This document shows positions 54,016 to 63,367 of a stretch of 64,000 bases of DNA, one piece after another. The notes beneath the pieces were generated by a model. The model was not told where the DNA came from, did not search any database, and saw only the letters and a program-made list of their open reading frames with translations. The stretch spans positions 124,001-188,000 of the forward strand of contig NZ_FMZH01000007.1 in assembly GCF_900101435.1 (NCBI RefSeq). Direction: 5' to 3'. This stretch comes from Pedobacter soli (GTDB lineage Bacteria; Bacteroidota; Bacteroidia; Sphingobacteriales; Sphingobacteriaceae). Numbering within the stretch: the stretch's first letter is position 1; each line of letters opens with the position of its first letter. Position numbers and translations under genes: made by a program.

Positions 54016-57000
54016 ATGCAGCGCTATAATGTTTCCCGCAAAAGCTTAGTGCAGGAACATTGCCTAGCATTAAGCATACAAATTAAACTCTTCACAATGC
54101 TCACTCAATCAGCTAAGATTAATATCAGCGAAAATCTCCCGATCAGAGAAAATGTAGTTCATGACACCCGTATCGTTTCAACCTTCCATCTGGATCTCAC
54201 GCAGCGTTTCCTTGATGAGGATAATGCCCATCACCTGACTGTCTATGCAGACCAAATCTTTCTGAAAGGTGACCTGTATTTCCCCGCAAAAAATATTTCA
54301 CTTTATGCTCGTGTGCTCACCCTTGAGGGTGACTATACCATCTCTACGCAGGTCAGCGAAAGTGACCTGGGTAAAAAATCTTTCCCATGGAGCTCACCCA
54401 ACCTGGAGGCGGTACCCGTTTTTTTCGGGGAGGTCTTTAGCCAGGAAAAGAAAAAGGCCGCCGACCTGCGCTCAGAGATGGTACCCTGGCTTGGCCGGAT
54501 AGGTGATGAGCTGTCTTCGATCAAAAATGATATAGACTGGCTCAATCAGACCTTGAAGCTACCTGATATGTACAAGGCAGCTGCAGGAAGATTAACTAAG
54601 TTGCACCCGCAATTAGCGCAATTGATTGAAAGCATTAAAGATTTTCAGGGAAAACCCTATCCCAAGTTGACTGCTGATGAACAGGACCAGATCCAAAAGC
54701 TCAACCGCGAAATCATAGATACGCTCCACCCTCTGGAGACCACGCAGCGCATTTACGCCTGGTTTGATTACAGCGAACAGGAAGGTGCATTGAAGGGAGA
54801 AGGTGACCAGGGCCTAAATAAACAAGACGGGGGAAATGGAAAACCGGGATATGACGGATCCAATGGCAGCGACGGGATAAACGGCGGTGATATCAGTATT
54901 CTTGTAGGAGCTGTTGAATTTGATGGTTTCAGGCTTACATTGGATGCAGGCGGCACACGGGGTGGCCGGGGACAAAATGGCGGGCAGGGCGGCTATGGCG
55001 GCAAGGCCGGCGAATGGAGAAAGGTTATTAGTACTTATCTTCATGGCGGTAAAACCGATGTTATTATTGATGGGCACAGGACATTCGACGTTGGAAAACG
55101 CCGCGACCAGCTGATCAAGGATGCATTATACAAAGCAGGCCGTGGCGGCGATGGAGGAAATGCAGGTAAATCAGGGAACGGCGGCGCTGGGGGGAAGATA
55201 ACATTTAACTGTAGCAGCATTTATGAAGCAGAAAATATCTCCACAATAGTCTCTGGTGGGGCAGCCGGAGAGAACGCATCTGGTGGGGCAGGGGGCGATG
55301 GCGGTACGCCTCCTGATATCACGATCGAGGTAATGGACGGGGACGCGTCTATTTTTGCAATTTTAGTTAATGACGATTTCAGTAAGGAAAAGGTTTATGG
55401 CGACCGGGGGCCAAGCGGAAACAAGGGTAGGGAAAACATCAGGGCAGTTCCGGGGAACCAGGGTAACGTTATTTTAGAACGTGTGGACCGCGATCCTTTT
55501 CTGTTCGGTTTTGGAGATGGGGCAGGCTTATCTGATCATCGGACAATTACCTACCATGCCCTCAAAGCCTATTACCTCAAGGGTGGGGCTTACATGGAAC
55601 AGTTGACAGGATTGATTGACTGGCTGTTGTATACCATTCCGGATTTTTCCCTTATTTCAGCGCTTAAGGATCTAGACCGCGTGCCGAAGACCCAGGTGAA
55701 AGAGTATATTGTTATGGCAGCCCTGCGGACCAATGTGGAAGTCTTGCAGGGATATATCAATGCGGGTTTGGATTTTTACGGGCATAGCTGGAATTACGTA
55801 CCGGTATTTTCTTTTGAACATTATAATTCCAGGATCAGGGATATGCTGAGCACCGGTAGATTGGTCGAAGAAGAACATCTCAAATGGAAAGGTGAAAAAC
55901 TGCAGCAGAAAAATGTAGCCGAAAAGGTGAACAAAACGATTATCAAGATCAACTCTGGCACCAATAAAATAGACAACGGCTTTTCTCAGATTATCAGTGA
56001 TCGCAGGGAAATTGAAGATCAGCTCGAGCGCTACCGGCTTCAGATGGACCGTGAAGGGAGTGTGATATGGGCAAAGCAGCGGTCATTTATGGAGGCGGTA
56101 GATGCCAAGCTAAAACTCGCATTCGGGATAGGCTGTCTTAATCTGATTGCTCAGGTAGTGCTCATCAGTACAGGTAACGCAGCCTACGGAAAGTATCTCA
56201 AATATGGCGGTACTGCAATAGATAAACTGAAGGATGTGATGGGAGCCGATAAGGCTTATACCGACCCCATAAAGCTTTCATTTGAAAATTCTTCAAAGGC
56301 ATTGGAGGCACTCGATAAGTACAAACAGGATAAAAAGGAAGTTAAGGCAAAGATCATAGAGGACGGCGACCGGCAACAGATACAGCTGGAAATCAATAAA
56401 AAAATAGAAATCCCGGAGCCAGGGAGCTTTAAAGAGCTATATGGAAAGGGAGCGGATGTTGTCCAGCATGTGCTTCCTGTGCTGGGCACGGCGAAAGAGC
56501 TTTGGGACATTGGTAAAAAGATGGGTGAAGCGCAGGAAAAGTTTGGCTTTGATGCGATCAAAATTGCAATGGACAATCAATCATATGAGCAGATGATCGA
56601 TCAATTTGCCCAGTATGCCAACGCGGAGGCAAAGGCGTTCAAAAAGGCGATCGGCAGTTATATGGAGCTTGTGAAAAATAGGAACGAGCTATTGCTGAAT
56701 TACCGCGCCCTTCAGGTGAAAAGCGCCGAACTGTATGCAAAAAACGCACTTTTGAATGCCCAGCTTTCCCTGTGCAGAGAACGCCTGGCGCAGGTTGAGG
56801 ATCCCACTGTAGAAAGCATGGACCAATTCTGGTCGATCATGTATGATTTTATGCGTGACCGTATTTTGGACAGGATATATGATGAATATAAAACATACCG
56901 CTTCTATTCGGTGACGGACCAGCCGTTTTCGCAGACGGCCGTCAATAATATCCTGCGGGGGCAGGACGAAAAAAAGCCCTCCCGTGATATTGCCGGCGAA

Positions 57001-57684
57001 ATAGAGCTGAATCCCAATATCTCCTCGCTGAGCATATTACAGGATGCGGTTGCTGAAAAAATGTTTGCCGAAGAGGAAAAACAATTCGGTAGCTGGAAAA
57101 TGTTCAAAAATGATGCAGGTAGGGTGTCATTTCAGCGGGAGGAGCATGAAGAAAGTTTTGCTACTTTACAGCAGACCGGTACAGCAGCTTTCTATATTTC
57201 CCCGGATTTACCGGTGTTTACAAAACTTGCCTACCTTTCGATAGACTCGGTAGAAGCATTTCTGATCCGTAAGCCCGGACTGAAAGAGGCGACTGCAACG
57301 AAAGTCAGTTTACTGCTGTATCATGAGGGATTCGTGTCAGTCAAGAACAATAACGGTCAGATACTGAACTATGCCCATGGTAAACCCAATCCTTTTTCAT
57401 ATGAGTACCGAAGTCTTTACCCACATTTAAAGGATCAGAAAGCGAAATTTAATACCGCCGACAGAAAGCTTACCGACAGGCCCGGTGATGAAAAATTTTA
57501 CGAGGTTTCGGGCAATCAAACCGTAACCAACAATAAGTACATACGTATTAATCCCTGTACATGGTGGACCGTAGCGATCGATCCCGAAAATACAACCGGC
57601 CTTGATATGGACGATGTCGCCGAGCTGGTCTTCCAGTTCAGCGGAAGGGGGATTGTGATCAATCCCGCGAAAAAGAATACATGA
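54016..57684 (+). CDS. Giant glycine-rich protein with helical domain and TcA-like C-terminus
   Basis: A 1222-codon product; the ATG at 54097 (residue 28) is an equally good start. Residues about 70-115 are short beta strands. Residues 265-485 are glycine-rich with collagen-like and GGxGG turns (GGNGKPGYDGSNGSDGINGG). About 620-950 is mostly helical, with one hydrophobic segment near 699-720 (LAFGIGCLNLIAQVVLISTG) flanked by long amphipathic helices, as in alpha pore-forming toxins. The last 110 residues, including RINPCTWWTVAID and VAELVFQFSGRG, resemble the end of Tc-toxin A subunits. No signal peptide. Function unproven. Confidence 0.6.
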   Translation: MQRYNVSRKSLVQEHCLALSIQIKLFTMLTQSAKINISENLPIRENVVHDTRIVSTFHLDLTQRFLDEDNAHHLTVYADQIFLKGDLYFPAKNISLYARVLTLEGDYTISTQVSESDLGKKSFPWSSPNLEAVPVFFGEVFSQEKKKAADLRSEMVPWLGRIGDELSSIKNDIDWLNQTLKLPDMYKAAAGRLTKLHPQLAQLIESIKDFQGKPYPKLTADEQDQIQKLNREIIDTLHPLETTQRIYAWFDYSEQEGALKGEGDQGLNKQDGGNGKPGYDGSNGSDGINGGDISILVGAVEFDGFRLTLDAGGTRGGRGQNGGQGGYGGKAGEWRKVISTYLHGGKTDVIIDGHRTFDVGKRRDQLIKDALYKAGRGGDGGNAGKSGNGGAGGKITFNCSSIYEAENISTIVSGGAAGENASGGAGGDGGTPPDITIEVMDGDASIFAILVNDDFSKEKVYGDRGPSGNKGRENIRAVPGNQGNVILERVDRDPFLFGFGDGAGLSDHRTITYHALKAYYLKGGAYMEQLTGLIDWLLYTIPDFSLISALKDLDRVPKTQVKEYIVMAALRTNVEVLQGYINAGLDFYGHSWNYVPVFSFEHYNSRIRDMLSTGRLVEEEHLKWKGEKLQQKNVAEKVNKTIIKINSGTNKIDNGFSQIISDRREIEDQLERYRLQMDREGSVIWAKQRSFMEAVDAKLKLAFGIGCLNLIAQVVLISTGNAAYGKYLKYGGTAIDKLKDVMGADKAYTDPIKLSFENSSKALEALDKYKQDKKEVKAKIIEDGDRQQIQLEINKKIEIPEPGSFKELYGKGADVVQHVLPVLGTAKELWDIGKKMGEAQEKFGFDAIKIAMDNQSYEQMIDQFAQYANAEAKAFKKAIGSYMELVKNRNELLLNYRALQVKSAELYAKNALLNAQLSLCRERLAQVEDPTVESMDQFWSIMYDFMRDRILDRIYDEYKTYRFYSVTDQPFSQTAVNNILRGQDEKKPSRDIAGEIELNPNISSLSILQDAVAEKMFAEEEKQFGSWKMFKNDAGRVSFQREEHEESFATLQQTGTAAFYISPDLPVFTKLAYLSIDSVEAFLIRKPGLKEATATKVSLLLYHEGFVSVKNNNGQILNYAHGKPNPFSYEYRSLYPHLKDQKAKFNTADRKLTDRPGDEKFYEVSGNQTVTNNKYIRINPCTWWTVAIDPENTTGLDMDDVAELVFQFSGRGIVINPAKKNT

Positions 57685-58361
57685 GGTGAGGTGCTGGAGG
57701 CGGTCTTTTAAAATTTAAGGTTAGACAGATAGACGCCTCGAATATCTTGTGGCAGAAAAAATAGCGACTGGCCAGGGTGTCCGGAAATAGGAACGCCCTT
57801 TTTACTAAGAACGATTCATAGAAATTCCGATACAAAGGTTTTGTTTACAGTATAATAGAGATTTCTAAGTGGGCAACTTGTATTGGCGCAGAGGGGTCTT
57901 TTTGCTTTGGCGAACCTTATAAAATTAACTCGGCAAAGAGGGGCTTTTTAAAGCTGCGAAGAGAGGTCAATTTGAAGTGGTTTATATGTTATCCTATTCA
58001 ACCTTAGTTTTGTGAGACATTTATTCTATTTGCCGTAATTATTGCAATTAAACTTACAGCTGGAAAAAAATATTAAGTAAGGGATGGATACTTTCGTTTA
58101 CTGCTGCAAAAATTTATAGGCAAACGCTCGGAATATCAAAAAGCGGCCATTTTGGTGATATTTTTGTTTATTGCCCCCCAGTTTCCTACACTTTGAGCTA
58201 AATGTTTTAAAGCGGTTGAGACTGACATTTGTTTTCATGATGAATTCAGTTTTTGCAACATATAATGGTAAATGTTGAATTGGTACCGATCAGACTTTGT
58301 ATCCTAAATTTCTTAATTGGTTTATTAGGACCTGTTTGTGCATTTGATGTCTGGAACCGAC
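57685..58361. other. Gene-free interval
   Basis: Nothing supported on either strand. Short frames are scattered, without domains or promoters. Confidence 0.35.
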
Positions 58362-58380
58362 GGTTGCGAAGCAACCTTTT
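58362..58380 (+). terminator. Short intrinsic terminator-like hairpin
   Basis: GGTTGC-GAA-GCAACC followed by TTTT. No plus-strand gene precedes it directly; it abuts the end of the O-antigen ligase relic. Confidence 0.4.
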
Positions 58381-58894
58381 AATAAGTGTGAGCGCAACAT
58401 GAACAAATAAGTGAGTTAGCATGACCAGGAATGCATATGGGTTTATCTAGATCATAATTTACCCATTTCGGTAATTTATGGTACAATTTATCACAGACTG
58501 CTTTCCTGCAGAAATAAATGACTGTAATAAATGCCAAAAGTGCAGCACGCGATTGGGTCAACACCAAGAAAAATACAATTACAACAATCAAACCATAAGT
58601 ATAGATCGGCTTTCACCGGTGCAGAAAAAATAAAGCACAGGGTGAAAGCACTACAATAAACCCTGATAACAACCCAGAATTGTCTAGTGTACCGGTAAGC
58701 AGAAGTGCGATAGTAACCGATCCGTTACTGTTTGAAGTGCCGTTTTTAACAGATTTGACATTGGTTGGTTCCAATGAAGTTAATTTTCTTTCAGTTATTT
58801 GGAAAATACTATCTTGCAGTACAAAAAATACACCCATATCTAACCATATCATGTACGCTCCCAAAATCACACTCCTGCTTTTTTTTCTTTTCAC
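58379..58894 (-). pseudogene. Relic of an O-antigen ligase-like membrane protein
   Basis: On the minus strand one frame gives VTIALLLTGTLDNSGLLSGF and LSPCALFFLHR, then TGA at 58613-58615. It continues in the same frame as KPIYTYGLIVVIVFFLVLTQ followed by SRAALLAFITV. TGT-DN and LTQSRAA are hallmarks of Wzy/O-antigen ligases, which are normally about 400-600 residues. Both ends are missing and a stop interrupts it, so it is a fragment. It overlaps the next gene's 5' end by 44 bases. Confidence 0.5.
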
Positions 58895-59558
58895 TAAAGG
58901 GATTATTTTAAAGAATGATCCGATTACTATTTCTACATTAATTGAACGTACCGGAGATGCCTACGCCAAAACAGTAAGGTATCTTGATTCAGGAAAGGTG
59001 GTTTCTACCTTTAAAAATGCCGGCATTTCTCCAACCAGTACAGCAATTTATTTTCGAACAGCGTATTCGGATGCCGGACCTTTCAATTTTGAATATTATA
59101 AACTAGGGCAGTCAAACTCCCTGTATATTATCAACCGGGATAAGAAGAGAATGGTGCAAAGCTGGTGGGGCATTAATAATAAAACAAGGACATATCTTAC
59201 TTTGGATGAAGCCTTGGCTGCTGCACAAGGGGTTTCAACATTAGCCTCAACTATGATCCCTAAATTCCTGTTTGTAAAAGACGGTGCGCTTGGGTTAAAT
59301 ATTTTTAATGACATGAGGGACCATCTCCTGCTTCAGCCAGAGATGATCAATAAAACTTTATGTTATAAGCTTAGCGGCAGCTATAAGACTGGAACGGCCA
59401 TCATTTGGATTGGTCAAAATGATTTTCTCATCCGCAAAATAGATATCGATCAGACTATAAAGAATATAGAATTTCACACCGAATATTTTTTTACGCCTTA
59501 CAACTCATCGGATAATGCTGAATTTCAGTTCAGACCAAACAGAACAATTAAGCTTTAG
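58851..59558 (+). CDS. LolA-like secreted protein
   Basis: About 235 residues from Met 58851 (MYAPKITLLLFFLFTKGII), which gives a signal sequence. The upstream in-frame ATG at 58680 would put 57 residues antisense to the O-antigen ligase relic and is rejected. The mature part has a LolA/DUF2092-like half-barrel pattern (YAKTVRYLDSGKVVSTF, YFRTAYSDAGPFNFEYYKL, FLIRKIDIDQTIKNIEFHTE). The role is not known; lipid or lipoprotein binding is typical of this fold. Confidence 0.6.
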   Translation: MYAPKITLLLFFLFTKGIILKNDPITISTLIERTGDAYAKTVRYLDSGKVVSTFKNAGISPTSTAIYFRTAYSDAGPFNFEYYKLGQSNSLYIINRDKKRMVQSWWGINNKTRTYLTLDEALAAAQGVSTLASTMIPKFLFVKDGALGLNIFNDMRDHLLLQPEMINKTLCYKLSGSYKTGTAIIWIGQNDFLIRKIDIDQTIKNIEFHTEYFFTPYNSSDNAEFQFRPNRTIKL

Positions 59559-59701
59559 ATTTAAGGTGTTCTAGCCTGGTAATTTGCTATTAGACAATGG
59601 GTTTATAAACTTCCCTCCGTTTAATTATAACACCAAAATCGAAAACAGGGCTAAGGGTGCAGCTGATGGGAAATAGATTCATTTGTTTAGCCAAGAGACT
59701 G

Positions 59702-59978
59702 CTATTGGGTTGGGCGTTCTTCACTTTTATCTTCACGGAAGATGGTCCTTAAAGATGGGGGCCTTGGATTGTTTTTCATTCTGATGGTATGCTCTGGATA
59801 GTGGGTATTGAGTGCATCGAACAACCTGTGTTAAGGGCTTGCCCTATCTTCAATGAAGCGGGCATACTTTCCTTTTACAATTTCCATGATCTTGGTCGGG
59901 CCAGAATATTGTTCACTGCCACGGACATATTTTTCGGATAATATGCATATACATATCCTGACAAATCCGGTAAAGTGT
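59702..59978 (-). pseudogene. Gene remnant of unknown family
   Basis: One minus-strand frame from about 59978 to the TAG at 59702 encodes a charged sequence (SEKYVRGSEQYSGPTKIMEI, VKGKYARFIEDR), a TAA near 59833, then LFDALNTHYPEHTIRMK. It has no start codon. The composition looks protein-like, so it is probably a decayed gene. Outside it, 59559-60244 holds nothing else I can support. Confidence 0.3.
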
Positions 59979-60244
59979 GCCGTCGTGAATTTACTTGTCG
60001 TTTTACAGTTTGTTTTACTTGATTAATAGTCAACCCAAAAAGACATAACCTTTAATCAAAATAAAGTTTCGATATTATAAATGAGTAATCATAATTGAAA
60101 CTTTAATTTTACTATTAGCTTTTAACTTCGTTATGACCAAACCAATAAGAATAAAATAAAGGTAATGATCATCAAAATCATTCCAATAGCATACAGTATT
60201 GAACTTAAAATTAGCGGATAGATGCGACATAACCAAACAGAACT

Positions 60245-61324
60245 TTATCTTTTTAGAGTAAACTCTACGTTGAAGTAATTTTTCTCGTCAGCCCCAAACG
60301 TCAATGAGTATGAATTGCCATAGGCAAGTTCCATTCTTTTTACAATGTTATCCATACCTGTATTAAAGCCAGATCGGTTTAATTTAGTATTTATTAAATT
60401 TTTTGTGGTTACAGAAAATATTTTTTCTGTCAATTTAATCTCCAGTATTCCTGGGTGATCCTTCTCGAGGAGTTTTCCGTGTTTAAACATGTTTTCTACG
60501 AGGGTAATAATAACAAGTGGAATGAACTTGAACTCCCTAACACCTCCGATAAGATTTGTCTGAAAGAATAGCTTATTATCTTTCCGTACATTATTAAGCT
60601 TAATTAGGTTTTCAATTTGGTCTATTTCCTCACCAAGTTTTGGATACTGATTGTTTGATTCCCTCGTATCCAAGCTAAATCTCATCAGTTCTGAGAGTCT
60701 CATCACAGCATCACCAGCGGATTCATTGTGTTTTCGGATGCTATCATAGAGAAAACTTAATGTATTGAAAAGTAGGTGAGGGTTGATCTGAGCTCTCAAA
60801 TAATCATATTTTGCTGTTCTAAGTTCATTTTCCTTGTTTTTTGATCTAATTTCCTCTAGTAATTTTTGTCTTTCTGCTTCTTCTCTTGCGGTTCTCTCTG
60901 CTTTGTATGTGATAAAAAGGTAATAGAAACAAGAGAGCCCAATAAAGAAAAGACCTCTCCAAAGTGATTGGAAAAAACTACGATAATTCTTAAGCACAGT
61001 TGGTATATCGAAAGATTTAACAGCGTCGCTTAAAGAATAATTCAGAAAGGAGCGGCAAACAATATATACTGCTACCTGGATTAACATTAACATAATCAAT
61101 CTACTAACAGCGTATTTTTTTTTCCTAAAACTTAGCATTAGCACTAGGTGGGCATTGGTATAGAATAACACGATGTTCAAGATATAGTGCAGCACATAAT
61201 TCAGAGGTTTTCCAAATGCCCCTGCTGCGAGTCCCACTAGAGTTATCTCAAAAAAAATGAAAAGTGACCATCCGATAAGATGGATTTTTTGTGTTTTTAT
61301 CCATTCGGAAATTTTCTTTGTCAT
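60245..61324 (-). CDS. LytS-type sensor histidine kinase
   Basis: A 359-residue membrane kinase. Four to five hydrophobic helices occupy residues 15-145 (including VLHYILNIVLFYTNAHLVLM). A coiled segment (ERTAREEAERQKLLEEIR) leads to the His_kinase motif YLRAQINPHLLFNTLSFL and an N-box-like LVENMFKHGK. The ATPase G-boxes are weak, as is common in this family. The partner regulator is at 61568 on the same strand; a peptide gene lies opposite, between them. Confidence 0.9.
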   Translation of the reverse strand: MTKKISEWIKTQKIHLIGWSLFIFFEITLVGLAAGAFGKPLNYVLHYILNIVLFYTNAHLVLMLSFRKKKYAVSRLIMLMLIQVAVYIVCRSFLNYSLSDAVKSFDIPTVLKNYRSFFQSLWRGLFFIGLSCFYYLFITYKAERTAREEAERQKLLEEIRSKNKENELRTAKYDYLRAQINPHLLFNTLSFLYDSIRKHNESAGDAVMRLSELMRFSLDTRESNNQYPKLGEEIDQIENLIKLNNVRKDNKLFFQTNLIGGVREFKFIPLVIITLVENMFKHGKLLEKDHPGILEIKLTEKIFSVTTKNLINTKLNRSGFNTGMDNIVKRMELAYGNSYSLTFGADEKNYFNVEFTLKR

Positions 61325-61407
61325 GCTAAAATTTGTATTGGTTTAAACTCATTTATTACAGGTAATAACTTTTCTGAAGTTTTTTTCATTAGCTTCAAAA
61401 TAAAAAC

Positions 61408-61551
61408 ATGAAACACTCTCCAAAAAAAACGATTAAAAAAACAGCATTTGTTTTTAAATCCCTGAAAAATCGTGGCGACTTATCAACTGATCCGACCAAC
61501 TCTAGTATCACTATTATTGCAACAGAAACTTTCGTCGCTCTAAAAAACTAG
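61408..61551 (+). CDS. Candidate RiPP or signal peptide precursor
   Basis: A 47-residue frame starting MKHSPKKTIKKTAFVFKSL. The basic N-terminal part could be a leader. The second half contains LSTDPTNSSITIIATETF, a Thr/Ser/Asp-rich segment like the STDPT motif of Bacteroidetes RiPP precursors. There is no cysteine, so lanthionine rings are not possible. It is encoded opposite to and between a histidine kinase and its LytTR regulator, suggesting a sensed or regulated peptide. Confidence 0.45.
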   Translation: MKHSPKKTIKKTAFVFKSLKNRGDLSTDPTNSSITIIATETFVALKN

Positions 61552-61567
61552 AAGAAAAACACTAAGC

Positions 61568-62299
61568 CTACCGGTTGGATCTTAATGTTTTTCTTTCCAA
61601 GAATTCATTAAATCCATCTTTATAACTATTCCCCATTGGAATAACGTAGGAGCGTAATTTCAGAGTATTACCAACGACCTTATCCACTTTTTCAGCATTC
61701 ACGAAAAAAGAGCGGTGAACTCGGTAAAATAGCGTTCCCGAAAAATCTAATTCTACCTCCTTCATGGTCAAATAGACCAAATAATCCTTCTCTTCAGTTA
61801 CAATTTTGATATAGTTTTTTTCGCTTTCAAAAAACAATATTTTTGATTTTTTTATCTTTAGCCTTTGCCCTCTATCTCCAACACTTACGAAGAAAAATTT
61901 TTTGCTTGATTGTTTAGATTTTTCTAGTTTTTTGGTTTCTGACTCTAGGACATCCCAAACTGTTTGAATGAATTTGGGTTTTGATATGGGTTTAACCAAA
62001 TAGCGTGATGCATCCACTTCAAATGCCTCGATAGCATATTTTGTAAAGGCCGTTGTGAAAACAATAAACCTAGCTCGGTTTAACAGCTTTTTTGCAAGCT
62101 CTATCCCTGTAATATCGGGCATATCGATATCAAGAAATATAAAATCGATTTTGTCTTTAAGGCTAATTCCAGATAAAGCAATTAGTGGATCCATATAGGA
62201 TCTAACCAAAAGGAGATTTGGGTTTGATTCGATATAATCGGATAAGATTGATACTGAGTGTTTTTCATCGTCAATCACGACGCAACGTAGTTGTTCCAT
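61568..62299 (-). CDS. LytTR-family response regulator
   Basis: A 243-residue regulator: receiver domain (CVVIDDEKHS, phospho-acceptor in IFLDIDMPDITG, YLVKPISKPK) and LytTR domain (ILFFESEKNYIKIVTEE, LFYRVHRSFFVNAEKV). It pairs with the kinase at 60245. The gap of 243 bases between the two genes is unusually large for such a pair and contains the 47-aa peptide gene on the other strand. Confidence 0.9.
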   Translation of the reverse strand: MEQLRCVVIDDEKHSVSILSDYIESNPNLLLVRSYMDPLIALSGISLKDKIDFIFLDIDMPDITGIELAKKLLNRARFIVFTTAFTKYAIEAFEVDASRYLVKPISKPKFIQTVWDVLESETKKLEKSKQSSKKFFFVSVGDRGQRLKIKKSKILFFESEKNYIKIVTEEKDYLVYLTMKEVELDFSGTLFYRVHRSFFVNAEKVDKVVGNTLKLRSYVIPMGNSYKDGFNEFLERKTLRSNR

Positions 62300-62357
62300 A
62301 TGTCAAAGTTTAAATTGTTCAGCCAATAAGGCCACTCAATTCACCTGCATATTCAAA

Positions 62358-62744
62358 TTAACTTTTCAGATCTTCCCTCGGCTCTATTTTGATCACTTCA
62401 GTGATTTTCTTTCTAGACACTGAACCATCTTTGTTAATTTTATTTGTCCTTTTTAGCGTCAACTTCACCATATCATACTTTGGTTGTTCAACAGGTAGAA
62501 TTTCTTGAATTGTGCAATTGAGAGCGCTTGCTAATAAATGGATGTGCCTAATACTGTATTTTGCTCTTTCAGTGAAAAGCTCCACTTTACCTACAAAACC
62601 TTCAGATAAACCCATTTTTTGTGTTAATGAAACTTGCGATAAACCCACCTCAATCCGTTTACGCTTTATATTAACAATTAATAGGTAATCCAATTGAGAA
62701 ATTTCAATAATAACAATCTCTGAGTTGGAATTTAGGCTTTGCAT
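62358..62744 (-). CDS. XRE-family helix-turn-helix regulator
   Basis: About 128 residues from the ATG at 62744; an upstream TTG at 62762 is less likely. The HTH is KRIEVGLSQVSLTQKMGLSE with GFVGKVE, followed by LLASALNCTIQEILPVE. The C-terminal tail is basic. It lies 58 bases upstream of the LytTR regulator on the same strand and may be co-transcribed. Confidence 0.8.
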   Translation of the reverse strand: MQSLNSNSEIVIIEISQLDYLLIVNIKRKRIEVGLSQVSLTQKMGLSEGFVGKVELFTERAKYSIRHIHLLASALNCTIQEILPVEQPKYDMVKLTLKRTNKINKDGSVSRKKITEVIKIEPREDLKS

Positions 62745-62948
62745 TATACTCGCAAGGAACAATAAAATGAAAATTTTATCACAGGTGCATGTGGAAGTGT
62801 TGAATATTATGTTTATCTTAGCTTAATAAAATTTATTGTCGGTTAATAGCCATTAACTGCAAGATTTGATTTTTTAGTACCTAAAAACCTTGTGACAAAA
62901 AGTAGGACGTTTGAACACAAGAGGTAGGTGAAAACTCAAATCCTGTGC

Positions 62949-62956
62949 TATCTTTG
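62949..62956 (+). promoter_or_regulatory. -7 element of the structured leader
   Basis: TATCTTTG matches TAnnTTTG exactly. No TTTG occurs 17-23 bases upstream, so the upstream element is missing or degenerate. Confidence 0.45.
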
Positions 62957-62962
62957 CATAGC

Positions 62963-63066
62963 ATAAGGACTTGGGTCGCCTGCTATTCTGTGTTCGCCCG
63001 CCGTAAGGCGGTGGTGGTCCTACACCTTTGTCTCAGAAAAGCTAAGGGCGGCCCTTTTTATTTTCC
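62963..63066 (+). ncRNA. Candidate structured leader or small RNA with attenuator
   Basis: Downstream of TATCTTTG, about 100 bases form GGAC / GTCC enclosing a CCGCC-GTAA-GGCGG hairpin (62999-63012), then a small AAGGG-CGG-CCCTT hairpin with a U-run (63044-63060). CGCCC at 62995-62999 can also pair with GGGCG at 63046-63050, competing with the terminator. This alternative pairing is what an attenuator or riboswitch would need. Family not recognised. Confidence 0.4.
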
Positions 63067-63095
63067 TCAAGGTTTTTTGGTTTAAACCAGAAAAC

Positions 63096-63251
63096 GTGAA
63101 AAACCAATTTGAAATCTTATTTCTTTACAAGGACTGTTTCGTTGAGAGACTAAGAAACATTTGTTTCCTATTTTTTCAATCAAAACTTGCTTTTGTTATT
63201 GGTCTGGCGTTTATAATTCTAATTAGTCTGGTAATCTGTTCTCCTGAATAG
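63096..63251 (+). CDS. 51-residue single-helix membrane protein, GTG start
   Basis: A frame from GTG 63096 (MKNQFEILFLYKDCFVERL) with one hydrophobic helix (FVIGLAFIILISLVI) and the ending CSPE. It lies between the structured leader and the hairpin ahead of the TlpA gene. No family recognised; it may be a leader peptide or small membrane protein. Confidence 0.4.
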   Translation: MKNQFEILFLYKDCFVERLRNICFLFFQSKLAFVIGLAFIILISLVICSPE

Positions 63252-63256
63252 ATTCC

Positions 63257-63325
63257 AGACTAAGGCAGGTCATTCTATTGGTTAATGATAAAATAGGTTC
63301 TTTAATAATGCACCTGCCTTAGTCT
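63257..63325 (+). repeat. 14-bp perfect inverted repeat ahead of the TlpA gene
   Basis: AGACTAAGGCAGGT (63257-63270) and its exact complement (63312-63325) enclose 41 bases. It starts 6 bases after the small frame and ends 42 bases before the TlpA ATG. It could be a stabilising or attenuating hairpin, or the ends of a small inserted element. Confidence 0.5.
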
Positions 63326-63367
63326 ATTTCATTCAATTTTCTCATCAACTAACTTAATCAACCAACA

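Noticed and set aside
58680..58850. 57-residue N-terminal extension of the LolA-like protein
   Set aside because: It is antisense to the O-antigen ligase relic, and the signal sequence begins only at Met 58851.
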